64,000 nt of DNA from Flagellimonas taeanensis. GTDB taxonomy: Bacteria > Bacteroidota > Bacteroidia > Flavobacteriales > Flavobacteriaceae. The notes beneath the pieces were generated by a model. That model saw only the letters and a program-made list of their open reading frames with translations, was not told the origin of the DNA and did no database searches. The stretch spans positions 124,001-188,000 of the forward strand of contig NZ_QXFO01000006.1 of NCBI RefSeq assembly GCF_003584105.1, in the 5' to 3' direction. Made by a program: the position numbers and the translations under genes. Positions 8,986 to 18,385 of this stretch are shown piece by piece (the first letter of the stretch is position 1; each line of letters starts with the position of its first letter).

Positions 8986-9181
8986 AAGCTTTTAACAATA
9001 GTAATGTGGGTTGCAACTCCGGTTTGTCCAAAATGTAAAATTGCAACCAGATTTTAAGTTCCTCAATTTCACTGGGCAATAGCCTTGAAATAGCTTTCTT
9101 CAATTCCTTATTGAAGAGTTTAGCATCAAAACTTACCTTTTGAAGGATGGTTTTGGTGTAATCCAACATAGCTCTTGGCAT
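8984..9181 (-). CDS. Small conserved-type protein of unknown function
   Basis: The 65-residue protein is probably cytoplasmic and mostly helical (MLDYTKTILQKVSFD, then FNKELKKAISRLLPSEIEELKIW). From memory, similar small proteins occur in Flavobacteriaceae, without assigned function. The start may be 9181 or the internal ATG at 9169, which begins MLDYTK. It has a codon pattern like the neighbours and is convergent with oxyR, sharing its terminator. Confidence 0.65.
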   Translation of the reverse strand: MPRAMLDYTKTILQKVSFDAKLFNKELKKAISRLLPSEIEELKIWLQFYILDKPELQPTLLLLKA

Positions 9182-9301
9182 AGAAATTTGATTAAATTGG
9201 GTAATTGGTTGTGCTCTAAATTAGCTAAAAAACCTTTTTGAAAAACCAAAAATCCAGTTAAAAAATAAATAACTTCGTGTTAACCACAACGTACAAAGTG
9301 C

Positions 9302-10585
9302 ATGGATATTTCAACTGGAAACCTCCTTCAAAAACCAATTTATCTCCTTTCCTTTCTGCTTGCCCTTCTCGCCAGCTGCTCCCCCACGCGTAGATTTGTG
9401 AGCGGTCAATTGGAGAAGGAGAGCCTCTCCCATTCTTTCCATGGCCTCGTCGTGGTGGATGCAAAATCGCAAAAAACCTTGTACGACACCAATGGGGACA
9501 ACTATTTCACCCCGGCCAGCAATACCAAGATCGTTACTTTCTATACGGGTGTAAAACTGCTGCCCAAAAATATCCCCACCTTAAGATATGCCACTGCCAA
9601 TGATACCTTGTTCATCGAAGGCACAGGAGATCCATCCTGGCTGCACCCCCATCTTAAGGACAGTACGGCCATCCACTGGCTGAAAAACCAAGGGACCATT
9701 GCCCTGTACACCAAAAATTCGGAGGAGCTCCGCTTTGGCCCGGGTTGGGCATGGGAAGATTATGATACTTATTTTTCCCCTGAAAAGACTGCTATCCCCT
9801 TATATGGCAACGTGGCTACGATTTCCAATACCGAACAACTGGAAGTGTCTCCCTCCCTTTTCCTTGATTCCACTGATGTTATGGAAAATCCGTTTAAAAG
9901 GGACGAGCTTGTCAATCATTTTTATATAGCCCCTACGGAACAGGATACGCTTGAAGTGCCTTTTATCACCAGTGACAGCCTTACCAAGCAACTCCTGGAA
10001 AAAGTGCTCCAAACAAAGATTGCATTGGTGGACCATTTTCCCGATACACCCAAAGAAACCTTATATGGTATGGAAACGGATTCCATCTATAAGCAAATGC
10101 TGTTCAAAAGTGACAACTTTTTGGCCGAACAATTGCTGATGGCCTCCTCTTCCATGCTATCCGACACTTTGGGGACCCAAAGGGTCATAACCTATATGTT
10201 GGAGCATGACTTGGCCAATCTGGCGCAACAGCCCAGATGGGTGGACGGTTCCGGACTTTCGCGCTACAACCTATTCACTCCGCGTTCTTTTGTTCAGATC
10301 CTGCAGAAACTCTATAAAGAAGTACCCGAAGAGCGTCTTTTTGGCATATTCCCGATGTGGGGACCAACAGGTACGGTCGAGAAATGGGAAGACCCCAACA
10401 CCGAGCCTTTTCTCTTTGCCAAATCTGGGTCTTTTGGTAACAATTACAACCTGAGCGGTTACATCAAGACCAAGAAGGGCAGGTTGCTCATCTTCAGTTT
10501 TATGAACAATCATTTCAAAGTGCCTTCCTCCGAGATACGGAAAACCATGTACTCGATATTGAAGGAGCTCCACCTCAACTATTGA
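9302..10585 (+). CDS. dacB: D-alanyl-D-alanine carboxypeptidase/endopeptidase, S13 family lipoprotein
   Basis: The 427-residue protein has a lipoprotein signal with lipobox LLASC (Cys26). It carries all three penicillin-binding motifs of the S13 family: S73-N-T-K76 in [14 protein letters not shown]270-D-N272 in [11 protein letters not shown], and K374-S-G376 in [10 protein letters not shown]. It is expected to cleave D-Ala-D-Ala ends or cross-bridges in murein from the periplasm. It is somewhat shorter than E. coli DacB, mainly in the middle insert domain, which is common in Bacteroidota. It overlaps the convergent NUDIX gene by 7 bases. Confidence 0.93.
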   Translation: MDISTGNLLQKPIYLLSFLLALLASCSPTRRFVSGQLEKESLSHSFHGLVVVDAKSQKTLYDTNGDNYFTPASNTKIVTFYTGVKLLPKNIPTLRYATANDTLFIEGTGDPSWLHPHLKDSTAIHWLKNQGTIALYTKNSEELRFGPGWAWEDYDTYFSPEKTAIPLYGNVATISNTEQLEVSPSLFLDSTDVMENPFKRDELVNHFYIAPTEQDTLEVPFITSDSLTKQLLEKVLQTKIALVDHFPDTPKETLYGMETDSIYKQMLFKSDNFLAEQLLMASSSMLSDTLGTQRVITYMLEHDLANLAQQPRWVDGSGLSRYNLFTPRSFVQILQKLYKEVPEERLFGIFPMWGPTGTVEKWEDPNTEPFLFAKSGSFGNNYNLSGYIKTKKGRLLIFSFMNNHFKVPSSEIRKTMYSILKELHLNY

Positions 10586-11166
10586 CCAAAAACAGCATTG
10601 ATCTGCGCATATTGAAGCAGCATGATGGTCTTGGCATCCTTGATCTCGCCTGTTTTCACCATTTCGAGTGCCTCATCAAAACTGATTTCCAGCACCTCAA
10701 TGTTTTCGGTCTCATCTTCCGCCCCACCTCCTTCGCTGACCTTCATGGAGGCTTCGTACTCGCCAATGAAGAAATAGAGGATCTCGGTTACAGAACCAGG
10801 AGACATGTAGGCTTCGAACACCTTTTTTACCTTATCAATCTTATAGCCTGTCTCCTCCTCCACTTCCTTTTTTATGGTCTGCTCGGCATTTCCCTTTTCC
10901 AAAAGGCCAGCGCATGCCTCTATCATCATGCCATCCGCATTGCCGTTCAAGTAAGTTGGCATGCGAAACTGTCGGGTGAGGACAACGGTGCCTTTTTTGG
11001 TATTGTACAACAAAATGACGGCTCCATTACCACGATCATAGGCTTCCCGGACCTGGGCTTCCCAAGTTCCGTCTTCCCTTTGGTATTCAAAAGTGACTCT
11101 GTTGAGGGTGTACCAATTGTCGGACAACAGCTCTTTTTTAATGTTCCTGATGTTTCCGTATTTCAT
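10579..11166 (-). CDS. nudK: NUDIX hydrolase, NudK-like (GDP-mannose pyrophosphatase)
   Basis: The 195-residue protein has a Nudix box near residues 87-109 ([17 protein letters not shown], then EEETGY), with Lys in place of the usual Arg before the first Glu. The run [16 protein letters not shown] and the downstream [15 protein letters not shown] are typical of the NudK/ADP-ribose pyrophosphatase group. E. coli NudK cleaves GDP-mannose to GMP and mannose-1-phosphate; ADP-ribose is an alternative substrate. It is probably cotranscribed with the DUF2461 gene 8 bases upstream. Confidence 0.85.
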   Translation of the reverse strand: MKYGNIRNIKKELLSDNWYTLNRVTFEYQREDGTWEAQVREAYDRGNGAVILLYNTKKGTVVLTRQFRMPTYLNGNADGMMIEACAGLLEKGNAEQTIKKEVEEETGYKIDKVKKVFEAYMSPGSVTEILYFFIGEYEASMKVSEGGGAEDETENIEVLEISFDEALEMVKTGEIKDAKTIMLLQYAQINAVFGQ

Positions 11167-11174
11167 GGGTTGAC

Positions 11175-11828
11175 TTAAACGGTTACGGTTTTGTTCAAAT
11201 ATCGGCGGAATGGAAGCATTTCCTTATAAACTTCCACGATTTTTTCTTTGAAATCGGGTCGGAACACTTCTTCCCTTCCAAATTCATGTGCCACCGCAAA
11301 GGTCTTGTTCTTCAGTAAATCGATATGCGGATGGTCGCTGGAAAATCCTTTCGGGGCATTGGTCAATTTTTCGTCTTCATACAATCCTCCGAACGTCTGT
11401 TGGAACGAAGGCTTGTCCAATATAGCTTGAAATGCCTCTCCATCATAATCGATACCTTCCCGAATGCTTCGCAACGTGTTGGGGTCGGGGCGCCAAAAAC
11501 CACCCGCCAACAGGCATTGTTTCAATCCAATCTCAATATAGAAATCCGCCGAATGGGGCGCTTTGTCCAAACCCGCACCAAAATGGTCCTTATACACTGG
11601 CTTGTTCGGGTGGAACATCAGATTGTTGTTGATGCGGTTGATGCCTTTCTTGCCCGGTGTGGGATAGTAATCGTCATGCAATTGCGCCATGGTCAGATCC
11701 AAATCGTCCAACCATGCAATGAAATCATGTCGAAGGGAGCGGTACCATTTGCGGTTCGCATCCATCCATTCCTTATTGTTGTTTTGTTGCAGTTTTTCCA
11801 GAAATTGGAAGAGGTCTTTAAAATTCAT
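11175..11828 (-). CDS. DUF2461 family protein
   Basis: The 217-residue protein belongs to the DUF2461 (TIGR02453) family, seen in [17 protein letters not shown] near the start, the later [19 protein letters not shown] and [17 protein letters not shown]. Its function is not known. The ATG at 11828 is preferred over an upstream TTG at 11843. It is followed by the NUDIX gene in the same direction. The upstream S41 protease gene, also minus, starts at 13386 and ends 49 bases before this start. Confidence 0.88.
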   Translation of the reverse strand: MNFKDLFQFLEKLQQNNNKEWMDANRKWYRSLRHDFIAWLDDLDLTMAQLHDDYYPTPGKKGINRINNNLMFHPNKPVYKDHFGAGLDKAPHSADFYIEIGLKQCLLAGGFWRPDPNTLRSIREGIDYDGEAFQAILDKPSFQQTFGGLYEDEKLTNAPKGFSSDHPHIDLLKNKTFAVAHEFGREEVFRPDFKEKIVEVYKEMLPFRRYLNKTVTV

Positions 11829-11877
11829 GGGCTTGAGGGTCAATTTTTGATACGACCTTATGTATGATATGATTCTT

Positions 11878-13386
11878 TTAGTTGTTTTCCTTTATGATAT
11901 CTTTCAATTTTTCCAGTTGCGCATCGGATTTCCAAAGAATTTGATCCATGTCCCGCTCAATTTTTATGTCGGGCTCCGTACCAAAACCGTCTAGGATTTT
12001 TCCATCTTTTTGAAAGGAGACCATGGTACTGATCTTTCCAAACAATTTGGAATTGGGCAAATCGAACCAATCACTATTGCCACTGGAGCCATCGGTTGTT
12101 GCGCCCACAATGGTCATGTTGGGCAGCCCTTTGAAAACCGAGACAAAAATTGATGCTGCACTGAAAGTCTTTTCATTGGCTAAGATATAGACAGGCTTGT
12201 CATAATAAAAGGATTGCCCGGTCAATTTTTTCCCGTTCAACAGGCCAAAATAATATTCGCTGTACTTGGTGTCATCCAGTTCATATATCGGTTCGAAGGT
12301 GTTCAAAAACGCTTTAACAGCTGCCCGCTCCCGTTCCGTCAGTTCATCGATGGAATACAAAAATCGATTGTTCAAACTCTGTTTGTAATCTTCCGGTAAT
12401 GGAATTGGCCCTCTTTGTCTGGTAACGTTCACCACATGGATGGAATCGGGGTGCACCACATATTTTGCAAATTCATAAAGTAGGTCACGGGTTCCACCAC
12501 CATTGCTTCTTACATCGATGATCAATGCTTCGCTATCATCTTTAATGGATTCCATAAATGAGTTCAGCTTGTCAAAAAGAAGGGGGGCCTCCTCTTTGTC
12601 TGCCATTTCAGGGAGCCTGATATACGCAATGCCGTCTTCCACATTGAATAACTTTTCAATGATTTCAGGTTTGTTATAATCTTCATCTTTTACAAAAAGA
12701 TATTGACTTTCAAACTTTTCGTCCCAGGGGTGTAATCTTTCCGACCTGTCAACTACAGGTACCACCACGACTGTATCCTTTTGCCAATTGCCATCTGAAA
12801 GTGTCAACTTGATTCCTTTGGGCAAGGGTTTGTTGAGCAGTCTGTAATTTTTTTCTATGTCCCGAATATCCCTCACAGCTAAAGTGAAATAGGTTTGCTT
12901 CGGGGCAGTTATATCTTCGGGGCGCGTCTTTTGCAGAAAATCCTGAATATCGGTTCCATCGATTTTTTTGAGAAAAGGGAATTGGGGGTAAAGTATTTCC
13001 AATTCGTTGTCCTGGTCCGAATTCAAAACAACGACTTTATCGCCAAGCGGCGCATAGATAAATGGCAAAAAGAGGGATTCATTCAAGTCATACCCTCTTA
13101 TGGTGGTCATCGAAGAATGTCTGTCCCCAATTTTTCCCAGTGTTTGGGTAAGGAATAGACCGAAATCTTCGAGTGTGGTGGAATCCCCTATTTTCTTTAG
13201 ATAAGTATCAAAATCAGTATTAAAGTCATAACCATTCAGATACACATAGGAAGATTTGTCATTAAGGGTCTTTCGTAAAAATTCAATATCATTTGTAATC
13301 TGTGCCTTGGTCAACACATCATCCTGAGCCAAGGAAACAATGAGATTCAGGCAGCAAAAGATGGTAATTAGGGTTTTCAGTTTCAT
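11878..13386 (-). CDS. S41 family (C-terminal-processing) peptidase, secreted
   Basis: The 502-residue protein has a signal peptide (MKLKTLITIFCCLNLIVSLAQ) beginning at the ATG at 13386. An upstream in-frame start lacks this feature. The core has the S41 pattern: a domain with GDGIAYIRLPEM, then LIIDVRSNGGGTRDLLYEF near residue 290, and the catalytic region ILANEKTFSAASIF with Ser409 in the usual position. A PDZ-like region covers about residues 110-200. It is likely a periplasmic or exported protease; its substrate is unknown. It may be co-transcribed with the DUF2461 gene 49 bases downstream. Confidence 0.85.
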   Translation of the reverse strand: MKLKTLITIFCCLNLIVSLAQDDVLTKAQITNDIEFLRKTLNDKSSYVYLNGYDFNTDFDTYLKKIGDSTTLEDFGLFLTQTLGKIGDRHSSMTTIRGYDLNESLFLPFIYAPLGDKVVVLNSDQDNELEILYPQFPFLKKIDGTDIQDFLQKTRPEDITAPKQTYFTLAVRDIRDIEKNYRLLNKPLPKGIKLTLSDGNWQKDTVVVVPVVDRSERLHPWDEKFESQYLFVKDEDYNKPEIIEKLFNVEDGIAYIRLPEMADKEEAPLLFDKLNSFMESIKDDSEALIIDVRSNGGGTRDLLYEFAKYVVHPDSIHVVNVTRQRGPIPLPEDYKQSLNNRFLYSIDELTERERAAVKAFLNTFEPIYELDDTKYSEYYFGLLNGKKLTGQSFYYDKPVYILANEKTFSAASIFVSVFKGLPNMTIVGATTDGSSGNSDWFDLPNSKLFGKISTMVSFQKDGKILDGFGTEPDIKIERDMDQILWKSDAQLEKLKDIIKENN

Positions 13387-13494
13387 CGGAAAGCTTCTTT
13401 TTTGAATCATATGGCAATTGGTTTCCAAAGGGCTTAAATGAAAAATTGGATGTTAAGCTTTGAAACCTAACATCCAACTTCTCTTGATCTGTTT

Positions 13495-14295
13495 CTAAAA
13501 TCGGTTGTCCCCGTCCAGCAGGTCGCCCAATCCGCCCAAGATACTGCCCTCGCCCTTGTCCTTTCCGCCTCCTTTGGGAGCGGCGGCCCATACACGGCTG
13601 GCCAATCGACTGAACGGCAAGGACTGGATATAAACGGTGCCCGGTCCACGAAGTGTCGCAAAGAAAAGGCCTTCCCCTCCGAACACTGTATTTTTGATGC
13701 CGCCCACAAATTCGATGTCGTAGTCCACGGTCTGGGAAAAGCCGACAATACAGCCCGTATCCACCTTGAGTACTTCCCCGGGAGCCAGTACTTTTTTGGC
13801 CATGGTTCCGCCTGCGTGCACAAAGGCCATACCATCGCCCTCCAGTTTTTGCATGATGAAACCTTCACCGCCAAAGAAACCTCGGCCCAAGCGTCTGGAG
13901 AATTCTATCCCTACTGAAACGCCCTTGGCCGCACACAAAAAGGCATCTTTTTGGCAGATGAACTTCCCTCCTTTTTCCGAAAGGTCAATGGGGATGATCT
14001 TGCCTGGATAGGGTGAAGCAAAACTTACGTTCTTTTTGCCGTGGCCAATATTGAGGAAGGCGGTCATGAACAAACTTTCACCGGTGAGCAAACGCTTGCC
14101 TGCGGAGAACAATTTGCCCAATACGCCAGTGTCCTGATTGGAACCGTCCCCGAAGATGGTGTCCATTTTTATATCCGAATCCATCATCATAAAACTGCCA
14201 GCCTCGGCCACAACGGCTTCTTGTGGATCTAGTTCGATCTCCACATATTGCATTTCCTCTCCGTAAATGTGATAGTCTATTTCGTGTGCGTTCAT
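13495..14295 (-). CDS. AIM24 / TIGR00266 family protein
   Basis: The 266-residue protein contains the full AIM24-type beta-sandwich with typical segments: [15 protein letters not shown], a run ending [32 protein letters not shown] and [10 protein letters not shown]. The C-terminal end is rich in glycine ([21 protein letters not shown]). Function is unknown; the yeast homologue is a mitochondrial membrane organiser. The leader just before the start contains two AATCAAAAA(A) runs also seen elsewhere in this window. It lies 123 bases downstream of the DUF4442 gene on the same strand. Confidence 0.9.
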   Translation of the reverse strand: MNAHEIDYHIYGEEMQYVEIELDPQEAVVAEAGSFMMMDSDIKMDTIFGDGSNQDTGVLGKLFSAGKRLLTGESLFMTAFLNIGHGKKNVSFASPYPGKIIPIDLSEKGGKFICQKDAFLCAAKGVSVGIEFSRRLGRGFFGGEGFIMQKLEGDGMAFVHAGGTMAKKVLAPGEVLKVDTGCIVGFSQTVDYDIEFVGGIKNTVFGGEGLFFATLRGPGTVYIQSLPFSRLASRVWAAAPKGGGKDKGEGSILGGLGDLLDGDNRF

Positions 14296-14418
14296 TTTTT
14301 GATTGTTTTTTGATTACTGTTTATATGTTGGTTGGCTTGGGGTTTTGTTACAATTATCTGTTTAGAAAGGTGCATCATCTTTTCCTAATTACCGCTTACC
14401 ATTCACCTTTTACCATAT

Positions 14419-14874
14419 CTACCCCTTCACCTTCACCGTCCACTCAAAATGAAAGGTAGAGACCTCTACCCCATCCGCATTTACTCCTACGGATTTCATC
14501 CAACAGGTTTGTCCTTCCCCGGTTTCCACGGTTTTTCTGATGGCATCGGCAATCAATGGTCCATCTTCACAGGTAAATGAAATACGACCCGTTGCTTTTT
14601 TGGTGAAGGTGGCCTTGTTATTGGCCACCAGCATGGAGATCTTTTTGCCACTTTTTTGGATTTCGTTCATCACCAAAGCCCCCGTACTGAGTTCGGCTGC
14701 CATCCCCTGCACCGCCCAAAACATCGATTTGAACGGATTTTGATTGACCCATTTGTGCTTAACCGTGGTGATGGCCTTCTGCTCATCTATATATTTGAGG
14801 CGAATGCCGCACCACCAGGCCGAAGGCAGTTTTAGAAACGTGAATGTGTTGATTTTACTGGGTGTCAGTGCCAT
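14419..14874 (-). CDS. DUF4442 hot-dog fold protein
   Basis: The 151-residue protein matches DUF4442, a hot-dog thioesterase-like family. Characteristic segments are PFKSMFWAVQGMAAELSTGA (the acyl-pocket helix) and a central SMLVANNKATFTKKATG strand. It may hydrolyse or bind an acyl-CoA, but no substrate is known. It is upstream of, and on the same strand as, the AIM24 gene, and divergent from the DUF4870 gene across a 167-base gap that holds a good promoter for the plus strand. Confidence 0.85.
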   Translation of the reverse strand: MALTPSKINTFTFLKLPSAWWCGIRLKYIDEQKAITTVKHKWVNQNPFKSMFWAVQGMAAELSTGALVMNEIQKSGKKISMLVANNKATFTKKATGRISFTCEDGPLIADAIRKTVETGEGQTCWMKSVGVNADGVEVSTFHFEWTVKVKG

Positions 14875-14956
14875 AAGAAATTATTCTTTGGCTTAAAAAT
14901 AGACAAATTATCTCTATTTTAAATTGTTAAAAATATGTTAATTTATAGTACTTTGT

Positions 14957-14989
14957 TTTGCATAGTACTGTTCTTTGAATATATATTTG
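14957..14989 (+). promoter_or_regulatory. Bacteroidota-type promoter of the DUF4870-GIN operon
   Basis: TTTG at 14957-14960 and TATATTTG at 14982-14989 (TAnnTTTG) are separated by 21 bases. This fits the -33/-7 promoter of the group. It is 52 bases before the DUF4870 start. Confidence 0.7.
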
Positions 14990-15041
14990 CATCGTAAGCT
15001 AATAGGTTTACCCGTTTACACATCAAAATCATCAATCAAAA

Positions 15042-15524
15042 ATGGCAACTACATTAACCAAACACGAACGAAACTTATCCGCGATCATCCACGCATCAAC
15101 GTTCTCGAAGTACTTTATCCCCTTCGGAAACTTTATTATGCCCTTGATCCTTTGGATGTCCAACAAAAAACAGTACGACTTTGTCGATTACAATGGCAAA
15201 CAAGCATTGAACTTTCAAATCAGTATGCTGCTGTATGCCATTGTGGCCGGTTTGATCACCATACCTTTCTTTATCGGATTCATGCCGGACCTTTTTGACT
15301 GGGATGTTTTCGGTTTTCACCGTCTAAGTAATCTGAACAACCTCAACATCCATATCAGCAGTGATGATTTTAAGTTTGGGCGACTTTTCTGGCCTGCCAG
15401 CATTACCGGGCTGCTACAGGTAGGACTGGCCGTTATGAACATTGTTTTCACCATTTTGGCCACCATCCGTACCAACGAAGGGCAACAATTTAAATATCCC
15501 TTCACCATTAAATTCATCAAGTAA
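15042..15524 (+). CDS. DUF4870 membrane protein
   Basis: The 160-residue protein is a DUF4870 member, with FIPFGNFIMPLILWMSNKK, the VDYNGKQALNFQISM segment and several membrane helices, including YAIVAGLITIPFFIGF and LLQVGLAVMNIVFTILA. It is an inner-membrane protein of unknown role and is often found next to PspC-type genes in Bacteroidota. The stop codon overlaps the next start by one base (TAATG), showing translational coupling. The leader contains ATCAATCAAAAATGG. Confidence 0.88.
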   Translation: MATTLTKHERNLSAIIHASTFSKYFIPFGNFIMPLILWMSNKKQYDFVDYNGKQALNFQISMLLYAIVAGLITIPFFIGFMPDLFDWDVFGFHRLSNLNNLNIHISSDDFKFGRLFWPASITGLLQVGLAVMNIVFTILATIRTNEGQQFKYPFTIKFIK

Positions 15525-15976
15525 TGAAACAGATAAAAACATTATTCGCCCTTACCTTAATCGGATTGACAACTTTGGCTAATGCGCAGGGTGAAAAAGA
15601 ATCAGAATTATACCAGACCATTGTCCGAATGGACAGCATTTATTTCAATGCCTATAACACCTGCGACATGGAAAAACAGGCAGAGATCTATGATGAGGAT
15701 TTGGAGTTTTATCATGACATGGGAGGTCTTTCCAAGGACAAACAGGGTCTTTTGGAGAGCATTGAAAAGAACATTTGCGGAAAAGTGACCCGGGAATTAG
15801 TTCCAGGCAGTATGGAAGTATACCCTATCAATGGCTTCGGTGCCGTTGAAATGGCACTGCACAAGTTCCATAATAAAGAAGAGCCAAATGCACCATCCCA
15901 TCCAAGTAAGTTCATCGTTATTTGGAAGCAAGTGGGGGATCAATGGAAAATAAGCAGGGTGGTTAGCCTTCACTAA
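15524..15976 (+). CDS. Secreted NTF2-like (DUF4440-type) protein
   Basis: The 150-residue protein has a signal peptide (MKQIKTLFALTLIGLTTLANAQ) and a SnoaL/DUF4440-like cone fold: helix with YNTCDMEKQAEIYDEDLEFYHD, then GGLSKDKQGLLESI and the closing strand FIVIWKQVGDQWKISRVVSLH. It may bind a small ligand or act as an enzyme subunit; no substrate is evident. It is the second gene of the operon, overlapping DUF4870 by one base, and is followed by a 185-base gap full of short repeats. Confidence 0.8.
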   Translation: MKQIKTLFALTLIGLTTLANAQGEKESELYQTIVRMDSIYFNAYNTCDMEKQAEIYDEDLEFYHDMGGLSKDKQGLLESIEKNICGKVTRELVPGSMEVYPINGFGAVEMALHKFHNKEEPNAPSHPSKFIVIWKQVGDQWKISRVVSLH

Positions 15977-15983
15977 AATCAAT

Positions 15984-16141
15984 CATCAATCAAAAAAACA
16001 GGAGTTCATTCATCAATCAAAAAACGAAAAGTTCATCAATCATCAATCAATCAAAAAACGTTTCCTCTCCCCTGCTCATCACAGGGGAAGGAGTGGGAAC
16101 AAGGCCAGACCCGATTTGGTCAATCAAAAACGAACAGTTAA
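15984..16141 (+). repeat. Four short direct repeats, ATCAATCAAAAAACG type
   Basis: Copies occur at 15984-15998, 16012-16026, 16045-16060 and, shortened, 16121-16141 (CAATCAAAAACGAACAGTT). A stem of TCCCCTG / CAGGGGA (16068-16074 and 16082-16088) lies among them. They occupy the gap between the NTF2-like gene and padR and resemble leaders before other genes in the window. Confidence 0.6.
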
Positions 16142-16161
16142 TTTAATAGACCCATGAAGTT

Positions 16162-16491
16162 ATGAACATAGAAAACACAAAAGCACAGATGCGCAAAGGG
16201 GTCCTGGAATACTGCATCCTGTCCATCCTAAAGGATGACGATAAGTATGCCTCGGAGATTCTGGATGCCCTGAAGGACGCAAAGATGCTGGTGGTGGAAG
16301 GTACCATATACCCTTTGCTCACAAGGCTGAAAAATGCCGGATTGCTCAACTACCGTTGGGAAGAATCCACATCGGGACCTCCTCGCAAATATTACGCGCT
16401 GACAGAAACAGGCCAACTGTTCCTCAAGGAACTCAACGGCACCTGGGACGAACTAAGAAATGCAGTCAATCTGGTAACCAACACAAAATAA
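16162..16491 (+). CDS. PadR family transcriptional regulator
   Basis: The 109-residue protein is a short (winged helix only) PadR member. It has the conserved GVLEYCILSIL and YASEILDAL helices, the wing region EGTIYPLLTRLKNAGLL with YRWEESTSGPPRKYYALTETG, and a short end helix for dimerisation. It probably represses the operon it sits in: PspC starts 10 bases further on. In similar operons PadR responds to envelope stress; the ligand is not known. It is placed after the leader repeats. Confidence 0.93.
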   Translation: MNIENTKAQMRKGVLEYCILSILKDDDKYASEILDALKDAKMLVVEGTIYPLLTRLKNAGLLNYRWEESTSGPPRKYYALTETGQLFLKELNGTWDELRNAVNLVTNTK

Positions 16492-16501
16492 CAATCAAAA
16501 A

Positions 16502-18226
16502 ATGAACAAGACAGTAAATATAAATTTGGCAAATACGCTCTTCCACATCGACGATGATGCGTACAATAAGCTGAGACGGTACCTGGAGTCCATCAAACGA
16601 TCGTTTGCGGGAACCAAGGGAAGTGATGAGATCATAGCCGACATCGAGGCGAGGATCGCCGAGCTCTTTTTGGAGAAAATGGAAAACGAGCGACAGGTGA
16701 TCACCCACAAGGAAGTGGACCAGGTCATCGATGTGATGGGACAGCCCGAAGACTATATGGTGGACGAGGACATTTTTGAGGACGACCCCAAAAGAACCTA
16801 TGCCGAACCCAGTCCGAAGGCCAAAAAACTGTACCGGGACATCGATCATAAGTACATTGGTGGTGTCTGTGCCGGTCTGGAACACTACCTGGGGTTCGAT
16901 GCCATTTGGATACGGATCATCTTCATCCTGCTGGCCGTTTTTACCTCGGGCTTTGGGCTTATTGCCTACATTCTTCTATGGATCTTGGTCCCGGAAGCGG
17001 CCACTACCTCCCAAAAATTGGATATGCGGGGGGAGCCCGTCAACATCAGCAATATAGAACGCAAAGTTAAAGAGGGGTTTGATGATGTTGCCGACAAGGT
17101 AAAAAACGTTGACTACGAAAAAGTGGGCAATAAGGTCAAAAGCAGCTCCAAGACCTTTTTTGATACCATCGGGGACATTATCCTGTTCCTCTTCAAGGTA
17201 TTCGGCAAGTTCATCGGCATATTGCTGATCATTATTGGGGCATCCACCCTTATCGGATTGTTCTTTGGGCTGTTCACCGTGGGCATGTTCGACGCGGTAC
17301 ATTTCCCAGGAGTGGATTTCTATGAGATCGTGAACACTACAGGAGCGCCCGTGTGGGTAGTATCCCTGCTCATGTTCTTTGCCATAGGCATTCCCTTTTT
17401 CTTTGTCCTGTACTTGGGACTGAAGATTTTGGTGAACAATCTCAAATCCATCGGGAACATTGCCAAATTCACTCTTTTGGGGCTTTGGTTGATCTCCGTT
17501 GGGGCCCTGATCGCCCTTGGCATTCGTCAGGCTGCGGAATTTTCGAACACGGGCAGTGTGCACGAACAGGACCAACTTGTCCTAGAAAATGTAACCGATA
17601 CGATCGTCATCCGAATGAAAAACCCCGGCTACGAGTATACTAGGGACGATATTCATTTTGGACGTATGTCTTTTGCCTACGACAAGGATGACAATAGGGT
17701 GCTCATTTCCGATGAGGTCGACATCAACGTGAAAAAGGCAGAGGATTCCATCGTTTCCCTGTCCATACGAAAGGACTCCAATGGCAGTTCCTCACGGGCC
17801 GCCAGGGACAGGGCAAAGAACATCAAATATGGCTACGAACTTTCGGGCAACGCTATCATTTTGGACGAATATCTTATCACGGATGTTTCCAACAAGGCAC
17901 GGAACCAGGAAGTGACCACCACCATCTATATCCCTGAGGGCAGGATGGTCCAGTTCGAAGAGTCCACAAGATACCATATGGGCCGTGGCATAGCCAATGA
18001 TAAGGATTATTACAGAAGCAGTATTGTTGGCCATGTATGGCTCATGGGCAAAGATGGCGAGCTAAAGTGCCAGGACTGCCCCGATGAAGATGACGATAAT
18101 GAGAGGGACGGAAATGGCAAGATCATCATCAATGAAGATGGAATAGATATCAACATCAAGGACAACAAAGATTCCTTTGAAATGAAGATCAATGAAGATG
18201 GTATCAAGGTAAAGGCCGGGAACTAA
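16502..18226 (+). CDS. PspC domain membrane protein
   Basis: The 574-residue protein opens with a cytoplasmic region of about 100 residues (IADIEARIAELFLEK, then VITHKEVDQVIDVMGQPEDY). A PspC domain (about residues 108-165) follows, with KYIGGVCAGLEHYLGFDAIWIRI and a helix hairpin ending LLWILVPEA. Further membrane helices cover about residues 220-340, and a soluble C-terminal part of beta-strand character ends in an acidic stretch. PspC family members guard against envelope stress; this long form with a GIN-like C-terminal region is typical of Bacteroidota. It belongs to the PadR operon. Confidence 0.9.
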   Translation: MNKTVNINLANTLFHIDDDAYNKLRRYLESIKRSFAGTKGSDEIIADIEARIAELFLEKMENERQVITHKEVDQVIDVMGQPEDYMVDEDIFEDDPKRTYAEPSPKAKKLYRDIDHKYIGGVCAGLEHYLGFDAIWIRIIFILLAVFTSGFGLIAYILLWILVPEAATTSQKLDMRGEPVNISNIERKVKEGFDDVADKVKNVDYEKVGNKVKSSSKTFFDTIGDIILFLFKVFGKFIGILLIIIGASTLIGLFFGLFTVGMFDAVHFPGVDFYEIVNTTGAPVWVVSLLMFFAIGIPFFFVLYLGLKILVNNLKSIGNIAKFTLLGLWLISVGALIALGIRQAAEFSNTGSVHEQDQLVLENVTDTIVIRMKNPGYEYTRDDIHFGRMSFAYDKDDNRVLISDEVDINVKKAEDSIVSLSIRKDSNGSSSRAARDRAKNIKYGYELSGNAIILDEYLITDVSNKARNQEVTTTIYIPEGRMVQFEESTRYHMGRGIANDKDYYRSSIVGHVWLMGKDGELKCQDCPDEDDDNERDGNGKIIINEDGIDINIKDNKDSFEMKINEDGIKVKAGN

Positions 18227-18231
18227 AAACT

Positions 18232-18295
18232 ACAATTGGGAACTCAAATTCCACAATTGGGTACAAATTAATTCATATCACACCTATTAAATAGG
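18232..18295 (+). promoter_or_regulatory. Possible operator region before the GIN gene
   Basis: ACAATTGGG occurs at 18232-18240 and again at 18253-18261, with 21 bases between copy starts (two helical turns). A palindrome CCTATT-A-AATAGG is at 18283-18295. Their position suggests regulator binding, which is inferred. Confidence 0.4.
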
Positions 18296-18385
18296 ACATT
18301 TACACTGTTGAATTTCAGTGCAGGTTACAACTAAATCAATCAATAATGGGTGCTCAGTGAAGTAGGGCATCAAAAAACAACAATC

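Noticed and set aside
15984..16141. Short direct repeats considered as a CRISPR array
   Set aside because: Repeat units are short, spacing is irregular, one copy is incomplete and there are no cas genes.
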